NCBI GenBank assembly: GCA_902529115.1
Contig: CABZVB010000020.1
Coordinates: 1-33,145 of the forward strand
Length of the DNA: 33,145 nucleotides
Origin: an uncultured Balneola sp.
GTDB taxonomy: Bacteria > Bacteroidota > Rhodothermia > Balneolales > Balneolaceae
Direction: 5' to 3'
The position numbers were made by a program, and so were the translations under genes. The stretch's first letter is position 1. Each line of letters opens with the position of its first letter. The notes under the pieces were generated by a model. It had not been told where the DNA came from. It did no database searches and was given only the letters and a program-made list of their open reading frames with translations. Below are positions 1 to 7,224 of the stretch, piece after piece.

Positions 1-567
1 AATGAACCCTTTATCTGGGCTTCTGGGTGGAATTCTCCTATATATTGCGACAATCGACTCACCTTACGTCAACCTCATATTCGCTCCAAAATTGCCGCTA
101 AATTTACTGAGTTTATTACCCAAGAATTTTCTGAGATCGATGTAGTAACGGGTACCGCAACAGCTGGGATTCCACACGCAGCTTGGATTGCTGACAATGT
201 TAATAAACCGATGGCGTATGTACGCGCCAAAGCTAAAAGCTACGGAATGGGTAATCAAATTGAAGGGGGTGTTGCTAAAGGAGAAAAAACAATTGTTATC
301 GAAGATTTGATCTCCACCGGTGGATCTGCTATCTCAGTCATCAATGCCTTACAATTTGTAGGTGCCAATGTGCAAGCAATTATATCCATATTTAACTATG
401 GTTTTGATAAATCGAACGAAAATTTCTCTATGGTAAAGGTTCCTGTTTTCAATCTCACCGATTATACCATTCTGGTTGATGTTGCAGTCGAAAAAGGTTT
501 TGTTACAAGTAACGACTTAGAGCATTTAGCCAATTGGAGAAATAATCCCGAAACTTGGCCTAATTAA
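1..567 (+). CDS. pyrE: orotate phosphoribosyltransferase, 5' end outside the window
   Basis: PyrE transfers a ribosyl phosphate from PRPP to orotate to give OMP in de novo pyrimidine synthesis in the cytoplasm. The reading frame is open from base 1, so the start lies upstream; 188 codons are visible. The frame begins with the family-typical FIWASGWNSPIYCDNR stretch. It continues through VVTGTATAGIPHAAWIAD and the PRPP-binding loop TIVIEDLISTGGSA, where the two acidic residues and the STGGS loop are intact. A start at the internal ATG at 211 would cut the fold in half, so I reject it. The TAA is followed by a 63-bp gap to a convergent gene, with no clear hairpin terminator. Identification is firm; only the first roughly 20-30 residues are missing. 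Confidence 0.95.
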   Translation, partial: NEPFIWASGWNSPIYCDNRLTLRQPHIRSKIAAKFTEFITQEFSEIDVVTGTATAGIPHAAWIADNVNKPMAYVRAKAKSYGMGNQIEGGVAKGEKTIVIEDLISTGGSAISVINALQFVGANVQAIISIFNYGFDKSNENFSMVKVPVFNLTDYTILVDVAVEKGFVTSNDLEHLANWRNNPETWPN

Positions 568-630
568 TTTGAACATTAAATTACCTAACAACGCTTTATA
601 TAAATTTACAATTAGCATGTTTAGAGTCAT

Positions 631-1569
631 TTATGGTGATTTGTCATTAAATATGACCTCTACAAGTACGGGAAGATGATCAGATGGATAACGATTCTCG
701 AGTTTATCGGTTAAAATACCATGATAATAAATGGGTAGATCCTCACTGATTAAGATATAATCGATCCTCCGATTTTCTTCTATTTTAGTAAAACCTGTCC
801 AGGTAGATGCTGGACCGTGATGAGCCTGAATGCTGTGTTTGAATCCGTCATGTAGAGACCGACCATCGAGCATAGGAGATTCTAAAAGCAACGCAAGTGG
901 TGGCTGCTCCGAGGTTGCATTTAAATCTCCCATTAATATTATGGGTAGACCGTTCGCAAATTTGGAAGCCTGCTCTTTAATCAGTCGCGCACTCTCTAGA
1001 CGGGCCTTGTGCCCTTTATGATCAAAATGTGTATTCAGTACAAATATCTCTTGTTCATCATACTTTGTATCAAAATGAGCCCATGTGGCAATACGAGGAA
1101 GGGAAGAATCCCAAGACTGGCTACCTGGAACATCTGGTGATTTTGAAAGCCAAAAAGTTTGAGCGGCTTTGACAGAGACAATAGAACTTCGATATAGAAT
1201 AGCGCTAAATTCACCACCTCCATCATTATTTCGCCCTATTCCTACCCAAGCATAATCAGGTAGTAATGCCATTAAATCTTCTATTTGATGCTCTAATGCT
1301 TCTTGCACTCCTACTATATCAGCCTTATGAAAACGAATTACACTGGCCACCAATTCTTTTCTATTAACCCAAGCATGCTCTCCGTCTTCGTGGTTATCGA
1401 CACGAATATTATAAGTCATAACGCGCAAAGTGTTAGAATTACTATCATTTTGCATCCCATACGGTGTAGAAGAAAACATTAAATGTTGAGCATATATCTT
1501 AAAAGGGGGGGAAATGACTGTGAAAAGTAAAAAAAGTGTAATGTATTTATGATATTTAGGTTGAACCAT
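631..1569 (-). CDS. secreted endonuclease/exonuclease/phosphatase-family hydrolase
   Basis: This 312-residue protein has the full motif set of the EEP (DNase I-like) fold. MTYNIR is at 51-56, GVQEAL with its metal-binding Glu at 87-92, NTHFDH at 179-184, GDLNAT at 214-219, RRIDYIL at 267-273 and the terminal SDHLP at 296-300. These give the usual metal site and catalytic His. A hydrophobic N-terminus with a likely cleavage near YAQ (residues 26-28) points to export to the periplasm or beyond. Substrates in the family range from DNA to phosphoinositides and sphingomyelin. In this lineage such proteins are usually annotated only as endonuclease/exonuclease/phosphatase, and the sequence does not tell the substrate. 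It stands alone, convergent with pyrE. Family call is strong; specific activity is unknown. Confidence 0.85.
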   Translation of the reverse strand: MVQPKYHKYITLFLLFTVISPPFKIYAQHLMFSSTPYGMQNDSNSNTLRVMTYNIRVDNHEDGEHAWVNRKELVASVIRFHKADIVGVQEALEHQIEDLMALLPDYAWVGIGRNNDGGGEFSAILYRSSIVSVKAAQTFWLSKSPDVPGSQSWDSSLPRIATWAHFDTKYDEQEIFVLNTHFDHKGHKARLESARLIKEQASKFANGLPIILMGDLNATSEQPPLALLLESPMLDGRSLHDGFKHSIQAHHGPASTWTGFTKIEENRRIDYILISEDLPIYYHGILTDKLENRYPSDHLPVLVEVIFNDKSP

Positions 1570-1871
1570 AGAATAATATTATTTGAGTTAGTTTTTAAGA
1601 CTCGATTTTTTCAGGCCTCTGGACGATTTGTAATCCTACATACCAAAAAATATAATTCATTATTAAAGCACTTGTACTATTCAAAGAAACCTATAAATAC
1701 GTGAAAAAAAGTTCTATATCTTAAATTATTAGCTATAGAAAAAGTTAAATCCTGGGATAAACTTACCCGATAGTTCATTGTTAGCTAGGCATGGGTAACT
1801 AGGGTAACATACAGTTATATATAACCTTCAATATAGCTTTATCTTCGTTTATTCTTCCTCTGCATGGCTTA
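1570..1871. other. 302-bp intergenic region without a gene
   Basis: No ORF, tRNA or convincing terminator is visible between the 3' end of the lipid operon and the upstream side of the EEP hydrolase; both are on the minus strand. There is a tandem gggtaac (1793-1799 and 1802-1808) with an inverted ttaccc at 1763-1768, and a 12-bp palindrome gttatatataac at 1814-1825. These could be protein-binding sites or chance in AT-rich DNA. The promoter of the 631-1569 gene must lie here, but I cannot place it. Confidence 0.5.
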
Positions 1872-2696
1872 TCATTTCGGGTTCTTTTCAAAAGGATCCC
1901 AGTCATAAGGTATGTATCTAGCCTCTTTTGTAAATCTTGAATACTTGATAAATTCTAGAATATCTGGTCCTATCACATCAAAAGAATAATACATTTCATC
2001 ATGATTTAATGGGGTATAAATCAGCTCATCATAAGACTGATTAAGATCTAAATTATTCCAATCAATTGCCCCATAACTCATTGTTAATTTTCTAAATGTT
2101 CGTATCAATGGAGTAGCTTTATTCTCTACAATCACACCAATATTTATCTCGTCATTTAAAATTGGTGTGTAGCTTACTTTACTAAACTCATTCAGAACTT
2201 TACCAGCAAATATCCTTCCTATCAACGGTATCCTTTCCACAACCACTCGAGGAGCTCGTTCCTGCAGAGGACTTCTATTATATACAATAGTTTTTATGTT
2301 TTTTTTTCCTGATTCATTAATAAATTCATTAAGGACATAGGAACCTAAGATGTATGAAAAAATATGTACTCTTTTATACTCTTCAAGTCGATAGGTATTA
2401 TATAATTTGGTAAACCTATCTATTGTATTTGCATATGATCTTCTATCAATATAGTCTGGTATATATAGATCATAACCCACATTCTTAAAATATTTTTTCT
2501 GATGTCTTCTTCCCTTTTTAGAATCGCCAAATCCTGGTAGAATGATTAATGCTTCTTTTTCTGAATAAGAAAGTTCATCATTATGAATGGCTATTACACT
2601 CTTCTTACTACTAAGAAATGTGCTAGAATCTAGTACATTTGAACTGATGCATCCTGAAGCAAAAGAAAAAAGAAGTATAAGCTTATAAAGCTTCAT
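1872..2696 (-). CDS. lipoprotein with alpha/beta-hydrolase fold, catalytic serine replaced
   Basis: A 274-residue predicted lipoprotein: short charged N-terminus, hydrophobic stretch and lipobox ASGC with Cys16. The mature part reads like an alpha/beta hydrolase. LPGFGDS (53-59) fits the oxyanion strand-loop, YIPDY follows at 79-83, and NRSPLQERAP (140-149) is a stretch I associate with a family of bacterial hydrolases. NHDEMYY holds His232 where a catalytic His would sit. At the nucleophile elbow the protein has SYILG (114-118), so the expected Ser is Ile116. If the alignment is right, it cannot work as a serine hydrolase and may bind a lipid or acyl group instead. It is the last gene of the lipid operon, 27 bp after the SMR-like gene. 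Lipoprotein and operon membership are clear; the fold call is by pattern only. Confidence 0.65.
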   Translation of the reverse strand: MKLYKLILLFSFASGCISSNVLDSSTFLSSKKSVIAIHNDELSYSEKEALIILPGFGDSKKGRRHQKKYFKNVGYDLYIPDYIDRRSYANTIDRFTKLYNTYRLEEYKRVHIFSYILGSYVLNEFINESGKKNIKTIVYNRSPLQERAPRVVVERIPLIGRIFAGKVLNEFSKVSYTPILNDEINIGVIVENKATPLIRTFRKLTMSYGAIDWNNLDLNQSYDELIYTPLNHDEMYYSFDVIGPDILEFIKYSRFTKEARYIPYDWDPFEKNPK

Positions 2697-2723
2697 AATG
2701 ATCTGATAATATTCTTTTTAAAC

Positions 2724-3071
2724 TTATCTACCCATTAAATACATGCCACCTATTATAAGTAACATACCTATGACGTTAATTGTTTTTATTGGGGTACCAT
2801 AAGCTAATAATCCAATCACAGCTGCCCATATGAAGGTAGATGCATAAATTGGGTAAAGTACAGTTAAAGAACCTCCTTTTTTAAATGCAGCCACAAATAA
2901 GACCATTACTGTTATATAACATAATACGCCACCAATAAGTTTTATATTAGTTAAATAGCTCAGTAATAATCCATTTGAACTTTCAGCACCAGCTTTATAT
3001 AAGTATTGACCTAATGCTCCAAACATTGCAGCGATGATGAAATAAATGATTGATGAAATAGGAGTATTCAT
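2724..3071 (-). CDS. SMR/EamA-like four-helix membrane transporter
   Basis: A 115-residue protein that is almost entirely four transmembrane helices, the size and layout of the small multidrug resistance superfamily. The C-terminal part aligns by eye with EmrE: YPIYAS parallels the helix-3 YAIWSG region and NVIGMLLIIGGMYLM parallels helix 4. The essential membrane Glu14 of drug-exporting SMR proteins is Gly here (GALGQYLYK against EVIGTTLMK). It therefore resembles the non-drug relatives such as the ArnE/ArnF lipid flippase subunits. The gene sits 6 bp after the acyltransferase gene and 27 bp before the lipoprotein gene. A role in moving a lipid or lipid head group across the membrane is inferred from this context and is not shown by sequence. 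Confidence 0.7.
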   Translation of the reverse strand: MNTPISSIIYFIIAAMFGALGQYLYKAGAESSNGLLLSYLTNIKLIGGVLCYITVMVLFVAAFKKGGSLTVLYPIYASTFIWAAVIGLLAYGTPIKTINVIGMLLIIGGMYLMGR

Positions 3072-3077
3072 AAGTGG

Positions 3078-3734
3078 TTAATAAAATTCAAACTGATTTC
3101 TATCCCTTTCATTTTTTTTCTTTAAGTTTAAAATTTCCTTTTTCACTTCTTCTAAAGTAGTTCTGGTATCATTCGTTGTCGCAAACAGTGGCGATCCAAA
3201 TCTAACTTTACATATCAAGGGTACAATAAGAATTTTATTTTTCGGAAGTACTCTACCAAAACCATCTAAATAAACAGGTATGAATGGTACGGATGGATTC
3301 TCTTTCAATAATTTAGCAATCCCTTTTTTGAAACTGGATATTGTACCTGGATTTCCTCTACTACCCTCTGGAAACATGATTAGAGATTTCCCTTCTTTTA
3401 TTCTTTGATCTAATACTTCTAAATTCGAAAGTTCTCCAGGCTTTACTTTTTTTGTAATTAAAATAGCATTAAAAAATAATTTCATTAAACTAACAGTAAG
3501 CGATGATTTCCCAAAATAGTCACCAGAAGCAACTGCACATGTATTTTTGCGCAACTCGGATGGTAAAGCTGCCATTATAGACACAGTATCGAAATGACTG
3601 TTATGATTGGCCACAATTATAAACTGTTCGGCATCTCTTAGATGTTTAACATTATGAAAACTAACTCCAATGAAAAAGGTAAGCCATGGTCTAACCAGAA
3701 TAGTATAAATGAATGCTACAAATAATTTTCTCAT
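3078..3734 (-). CDS. 1-acylglycerol-3-phosphate acyltransferase family protein
   Basis: PlsC-family membrane acyltransferases add a fatty acyl chain to lysophosphatidic acid or another lyso-lipid. The 218-residue protein shows motif I NHNSHFD (His44 to Asp49, the H-x4-D catalytic pair), motif III FPEGSRG (121-127) and motif IV PVYLDG (153-158). An N-terminal hydrophobic segment would anchor it. Its ATG follows the TAA of the CDP-diglyceride synthase-like gene with no gap (TAAATG), so translation is probably coupled. Because it is bound into a ynb-like operon, it may act on that pathway's lipid rather than on bulk phosphatidic acid, so I give no plsC symbol. Confidence 0.88.
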   Translation of the reverse strand: MRKLFVAFIYTILVRPWLTFFIGVSFHNVKHLRDAEQFIIVANHNSHFDTVSIMAALPSELRKNTCAVASGDYFGKSSLTVSLMKLFFNAILITKKVKPGELSNLEVLDQRIKEGKSLIMFPEGSRGNPGTISSFKKGIAKLLKENPSVPFIPVYLDGFGRVLPKNKILIVPLICKVRFGSPLFATTNDTRTTLEEVKKEILNLKKKNERDRNQFEFY

Positions 3735-4679
3735 TTAGTTTTCAATAAAAAATAATAGTAAATGGTAAAATGTTGGAGTTGTAAGTACGATTGAGTCTAA
3801 TCTATCCATTGCGCCACCGTGTCCAGGGATAAGATCATCTGTATCTTTTATTTTTAGATCTCTTTTTACAGCTGATATAATTGAATCTCCAATAAAACCA
3901 ATTATACTTAGAGACAAACCTATATAAAAACAATTAATATAATCTAAGGGGGTTAAAAAACTAAGCGCACCTCCTAAAACACCTGATGTAAATACTCCAC
4001 CAATAAATCCTACCCAAGTTTTATTTGGACTAATTCTGGGTAAAATTTTTCGTTTCCCAAGCAACTTTCCCCAGGTGAATTGAAAAATATCATTAAAGGC
4101 TGTAATCATTATTAAAAATATAATTAAGCCACCAGCGCCTACAGTAAAACCTGGTACAGATACATGAAACAGTAACACCATATGACTCGGCATGTATACT
4201 GTTAACATCAATGTAGTTGGTATGATTGCCATAGATCTACCTATACGATTCGTTTCTCCTGTCAAAACAAGAATGACGGATACGCTTATAAACATTACCA
4301 ATGGTATGAAGATTTGAAATAGGTAATAATAATTTTTGTATGCTAAATAAAATTGAATTGGTATAGCAATATATGATGCGACCAAAACAGTTCTATCTGC
4401 CGTTCTTAATGGTATTATGGATAGCATTTCACGTAATGCAACAAATACCACGTATGCTAAAACTATTGTTCCTATTATTGCTGGGGCAGTTGCGACAACA
4501 GTAATTCCAATTGCCATTTTCCACCAAGAGTTAGTTCTAATGACTAATTCTGAAATGGAATCACTTTTATTCTTAAGAGAAATGATCCCAAATATAGATG
4601 AGCAGATAATAAGGACTCCAAATACTGCACATAGTATAAAAAGTAACTCAATTGGTATGTAGTACCCAAAAATATCCAT
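3735..4679 (-). CDS. CDP-diglyceride synthase-like protein (YnbB/CdsA family)
   Basis: An integral membrane cytidylyltransferase that would make a CDP-activated lipid from CTP and a phosphatidic acid-like substrate. The protein (314 residues from the chosen start) has about eight hydrophobic segments. It ends with the CdsA signature: SPNKTW at 217-222, GDSIISAVKRD at 264-274 and PGHGGAMDRLDS at 285-296. The N-terminal half, with an RTNSWW stretch at 48-53, resembles E. coli YnbB more than housekeeping CdsA as I recall those sequences. A start at 4748 would add 23 residues overlapping the upstream gene. I chose the ATG at 4679 because it overlaps the upstream stop as TAATG, the usual coupling arrangement. 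Family is certain; the YnbB-like placement is from memory. Confidence 0.9.
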   Translation of the reverse strand: MDIFGYYIPIELLFILCAVFGVLIICSSIFGIISLKNKSDSISELVIRTNSWWKMAIGITVVATAPAIIGTIVLAYVVFVALREMLSIIPLRTADRTVLVASYIAIPIQFYLAYKNYYYLFQIFIPLVMFISVSVILVLTGETNRIGRSMAIIPTTLMLTVYMPSHMVLLFHVSVPGFTVGAGGLIIFLIMITAFNDIFQFTWGKLLGKRKILPRISPNKTWVGFIGGVFTSGVLGGALSFLTPLDYINCFYIGLSLSIIGFIGDSIISAVKRDLKIKDTDDLIPGHGGAMDRLDSIVLTTPTFYHLLLFFIEN

Positions 4680-5272
4680 TATAAAGCTTTGTAGAGTCGT
4701 ATTATTGTACCCGCAAGCACTAAGGCACTTGCAATACCAAATATCCAATCACCATAATAAGTGACATCACTCCAAAAGAAAAACACTAAACAGAAAATAC
4801 CAATTACTAGGGCCCTATCACTCTTGCCCATTGGTCCATCATATCTTCTTTCTTTTCCTATAGCTTTACTTAAAATACCCGCAAACTCATTCAGAATAGC
4901 TAGCACTCCAAATAATATTATTATAACTGGATTTATTCCGGGTAATATTACAAATGGAAAAATTATAGCTATATCAGAAACCACATCCCCTATCTCATTC
5001 AATATTTCGCCAAGCTGACTCTGCATATCGTATTGCCTTGCCATCATACCATCTAATGCATTTAATGCCATTCTTAACAACAATCCAAAAGGAATAATTA
5101 AAATGCCTAGATAAAGTGTATGATATTGTAAAAAACCAAAACCCATTAAACAGGATAGAATAACTGCACTGACTGTCAGTTGATTGGCGGTCACTCCAAT
5201 CTTATAGAGTGCATGCAATATCGGTTGCAACAACTTCTGAAATACTGGCTTTAAATTATATACAGAAAACAT
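4679..5272 (-). CDS. YnbA-like CDP-alcohol phosphatidyltransferase, noncanonical metal site
   Basis: A 197-residue membrane protein of the CDP-alcohol phosphotransferase family, which joins a CDP-activated lipid to an alcohol with release of CMP. The motif DxxDGxxAR-x8-GxxxDxxxD is present but altered. It reads NALDGMMAR (71-79), then G88, N92 and D96, so the first and third metal-binding Asp are Asn. The same two changes, and the stretches VTAN, LNE-GDV-SD and GPMGKSDRAL, occur in E. coli YnbA as I remember it. They look like a subfamily trait rather than damage. The gene begins the five-gene operon and overlaps the next gene by one base. PgsA at 32067 in this window has the canonical four Asp and is a useful contrast. 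The product lipid is unknown. Confidence 0.88.
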   Translation of the reverse strand: MFSVYNLKPVFQKLLQPILHALYKIGVTANQLTVSAVILSCLMGFGFLQYHTLYLGILIIPFGLLLRMALNALDGMMARQYDMQSQLGEILNEIGDVVSDIAIIFPFVILPGINPVIIILFGVLAILNEFAGILSKAIGKERRYDGPMGKSDRALVIGIFCLVFFFWSDVTYYGDWIFGIASALVLAGTIIRLYKAL

Positions 5273-5346
5273 CTCTACTTTAAACTAACTGAAGAAAAAA
5301 AAAACGTTTTATGTTTGAATTTTATTGTAAAAGAATGTCTAATGAA

Positions 5347-5364
5347 ATATACTTTACAGTATAT
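5347..5364. repeat. 7-bp inverted repeat upstream of the lipid operon
   Basis: atatact - ttac - agtatat is a perfect 7-bp inverted repeat with a 4-bp spacer, 75-92 bp upstream of the first gene of the lipid operon. The position fits an operator, but AT-rich palindromes also arise by chance. No matching second copy was seen. Confidence 0.35.
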
Positions 5365-5387
5365 ATTATCTCTATGATATTCACAAA

Positions 5388-5447
5388 ATGAAAATTTACT
5401 TATTACTGCTACTAGGCTCTGGTTACTTGGCTATGGCATGCAATTAA
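5388..5447 (+). CDS. 19-codon lipoprotein-signal microORF (possible gene remnant)
   Basis: ATG to TAA encodes MKIYLLLLLGSGYLAMACN. This is a complete lipoprotein-type signal: one Lys, a Leu-rich core, then LAMAC as a lipobox. Translation stops one residue after the lipid-accepting Cys. It is either the head of a broken lipoprotein gene or a tiny lipopeptide precursor. The first is more likely, because a Cys-rich open stretch continues about 20 bp further on in another frame. No Shine-Dalgarno sequence is seen, which is normal for this group. Confidence 0.3.
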   Translation: MKIYLLLLLGSGYLAMACN

Positions 5448-5709
5448 ACAGTAAGACATATAACTATCTAATGATGAATTATTACTGATTTGTAAGAAGT
5501 GTCCAAACCAAAAATGCAAATCTACACATCAAATGGCCATTTGTAATCGATAAAATGGGAAAATAAAACATAAATAAAATCAGTCAGTATCATTTCGTTT
5601 TTATTAAAGAAGAAACTGATTGAGATGAGCGATGTAAGTGATAAAATAGATTTGAAAGATTTAGATTTATAAAAAGAGTAAAGGAGTAGTAATTCTATCT
5701 GTTATGTAG

Positions 5710-5743
5710 AAAAGGGGTAGGTGTAAAAACCAGTCCTTTTTTT
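5710..5743 (+). terminator. weak intrinsic terminator ahead of the miaB promoter
   Basis: aaaagg (5710-5715) pairs with cctttt (5735-5740), with an inner ggt/acc pair (5720-5722 and 5729-5731), and a T run reaches 5743. The stem is interrupted, so strength is doubtful. It would end any rightward transcript from 5388-5700 just before the TATCTTTG element at 5745. Confidence 0.3.
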
Positions 5744-5744
5744 G

Positions 5745-5752
5745 TATCTTTG
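5745..5752 (+). promoter_or_regulatory. candidate miaB promoter -7 element
   Basis: TATCTTTG matches the Bacteroidota -7 consensus TAnnTTTG exactly, 88 bp before the miaB GTG. No clear TTTG/TTG box is found at the expected distance upstream, so it is only a half-supported promoter. A second match, TAGATTTG, lies at 5647-5654. Confidence 0.4.
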
Positions 5753-5753
5753 A

Positions 5754-5822
5754 GATGTGATGGTAAGTTATTTGATTTGTTTTAGTAAAAAGTTTTACCA
5801 TCATACATCACATCTACCATCA
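5754..5822 (+). promoter_or_regulatory. repeat-rich miaB leader with possible stem-loop
   Basis: The 8-mer taccatca occurs at 5796-5803 and 5815-5822, and its reverse complement tgatggta at 5759-5766. The longer arms gatgtgatggtaa (5754-5766) and ttaccatca plus catcacatc (5795-5814) could fold on each other in the mRNA. The element lies between the candidate promoter and the miaB start and may be an operator or an RNA structure. Confidence 0.35.
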
Positions 5823-5839
5823 AAAATGAGTTGTTATAA

Positions 5840-7219
5840 GTGGGAGAAAATCAAAAAGATATAAAATCAAAGTCCTTCTATATAGAGACCTATGGGTGTC
5901 AGATGAATTTTGCGGATTCAGAAATCGTTAATGCCATACTTATAGAAAGAGGAATGAAGCCCGTGAGTGATGCTGAACATGCTGATATTGTTCTAGTGAA
6001 TACCTGCTCCATTCGTGAAAATGCTGAAACGAAAGTATGGAACCGGTTAAAAGAATTTAGAAAACTCAAAGCGCGGAATAAATTATTGACAGTCGGGATT
6101 TTAGGGTGTATGGCCGAGCGAATTAAAGACCAGATAATTGAAGAAGAACAGTTAGTAGATATTGTTGTGGGTCCCGATTCCTACAGGGATATTCCCCAGC
6201 TTATTGAAGAGGTAGAGGATGGTCGGAAAGCCGTAAATGTATTACTTTCGCTCGAAGAAACTTACGCTGATATAGCTCCTGTGCGGACAACAGGAAACGG
6301 AGTAAGTGCTTTTGTATCTATCATGCGAGGCTGCGATAATATGTGTTCATTTTGCGTAGTACCATTTACCCGTGGACGTGAACGAAGCAGACCCTTGGAG
6401 AGTATTCTTAACGAAATTAGTCAACTCTATGACCAAGGCTACAAGGAAATAACATTGTTGGGTCAGAACGTAAATTCCTACAAAGATGGCAATAATACAT
6501 TCAGCACTCTTATGGACAAATCTAGTCTATTATACCCTGAAATAAGATTTCGATTCTCCTCACCTCATCCAAAAGATTTCCCTGACGAGCTGCTCTATCT
6601 TATAGCAGAACGTCCCAACCTGTGTAACTACATTCATATCCCAGCTCAAGCGGGAAGCGACAGTATGCTAGAACGTATGCGCCGACCATATACTCGTGAC
6701 CAATATATTCAGCTCATCAAAAAAATGAAGGTTATCATTCCCAACCTCTCCCTTTCTACAGATATAATTGCCGGTTTTTGTGGAGAAACAGAAGAAGAGC
6801 ATCAGCAAACATTATCACTAATGCGAGAAGTTGAATATGATCTAGCGTACATGTTTGCTTACTCTGAACGAGAGCGAACCTTAGCATACAGAAGATTTGA
6901 AGATGACATATCAGAAGAAATAAAAAAACGTCGTTTATCTGAAATAATAAGTCAACAAATGTCCATTCAACATAGACGCAACCAAAATGAAATTGGGCAA
7001 CGACATTTGGTATTGGTTGAAGGCACATCAAAACGATCCGCACAACAGATTAGTGGGCGAACCGACACTAACAAAATAGCAGTTTTTGATCGAAAAGATT
7101 TTGAGAAGGGCGACTATATAGAAGTGGAAATCACTCGAGCTACTTCTGCCACGCTGATTGCAAAACCCATATCCAAGACCAGCTTAGTAGACTATTATTC
7201 GGCCGCATTAGAAGCTTAA
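5840..7219 (+). CDS. miaB: tRNA-2-methylthio-N6-dimethylallyladenosine synthase
   Basis: MiaB is the radical-SAM methylthiotransferase that converts i6A37 to ms2i6A37 in tRNAs reading UNN codons. Of its 459 residues, the UPF0004 domain carries three Fe-S Cys (Cys20 in YGCQMN, Cys56 in NTCSIREN, Cys90 in GCMAER). The radical-SAM CxxxCxxC is Cys165, Cys169 and Cys172 (RGCDNMCSFC), followed by FTRGRERSRP. A C-terminal TRAM domain covers about 385-450. Length is normal. The start is a GTG; an out-of-frame ATG at 5826 opens a 12-codon ORF that overlaps it and could influence initiation. The stop is 5 bp before the next gene, so the two probably share a transcript. Confidence 0.96.
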   Translation: MGENQKDIKSKSFYIETYGCQMNFADSEIVNAILIERGMKPVSDAEHADIVLVNTCSIRENAETKVWNRLKEFRKLKARNKLLTVGILGCMAERIKDQIIEEEQLVDIVVGPDSYRDIPQLIEEVEDGRKAVNVLLSLEETYADIAPVRTTGNGVSAFVSIMRGCDNMCSFCVVPFTRGRERSRPLESILNEISQLYDQGYKEITLLGQNVNSYKDGNNTFSTLMDKSSLLYPEIRFRFSSPHPKDFPDELLYLIAERPNLCNYIHIPAQAGSDSMLERMRRPYTRDQYIQLIKKMKVIIPNLSLSTDIIAGFCGETEEEHQQTLSLMREVEYDLAYMFAYSERERTLAYRRFEDDISEEIKKRRLSEIISQQMSIQHRRNQNEIGQRHLVLVEGTSKRSAQQISGRTDTNKIAVFDRKDFEKGDYIEVEITRATSATLIAKPISKTSLVDYYSAALEA

Positions 7220-7224
7220 ATGGT

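Larger units (their letters stand above)
5273..5839. other. 567-bp gap between the lipid operon and miaB
   Basis: This AT-rich divergent region must hold the promoters of the lipid operon (leftward) and miaB (rightward). It contains an inverted repeat at 5347-5364 and a 19-codon lipoprotein-like ORF at 5388-5447. A second open stretch with CxxC-type spacing runs at 5464-5541 in another frame (ICKKCPNQKCK, no start codon). There is also a weak terminator at 5710-5743, a promoter-like TATCTTTG at 5745 and a repeat-rich miaB leader. No tRNA is seen. Parts of it look like the remains of a small degraded gene. Confidence 0.55.

Noticed and set aside
4680-4748. 23-residue N-terminal extension of the CDP-diglyceride synthase-like gene
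   Set aside because: It lies inside the upstream gene and adds nothing conserved. The ATG at 4679 overlaps the upstream stop as TAATG.
5625-5672. 15-codon ORF MSDVSDKIDLKDLDL in the miaB upstream gap
   Set aside because: Too short, with no supporting signal. It could be real but cannot be supported.
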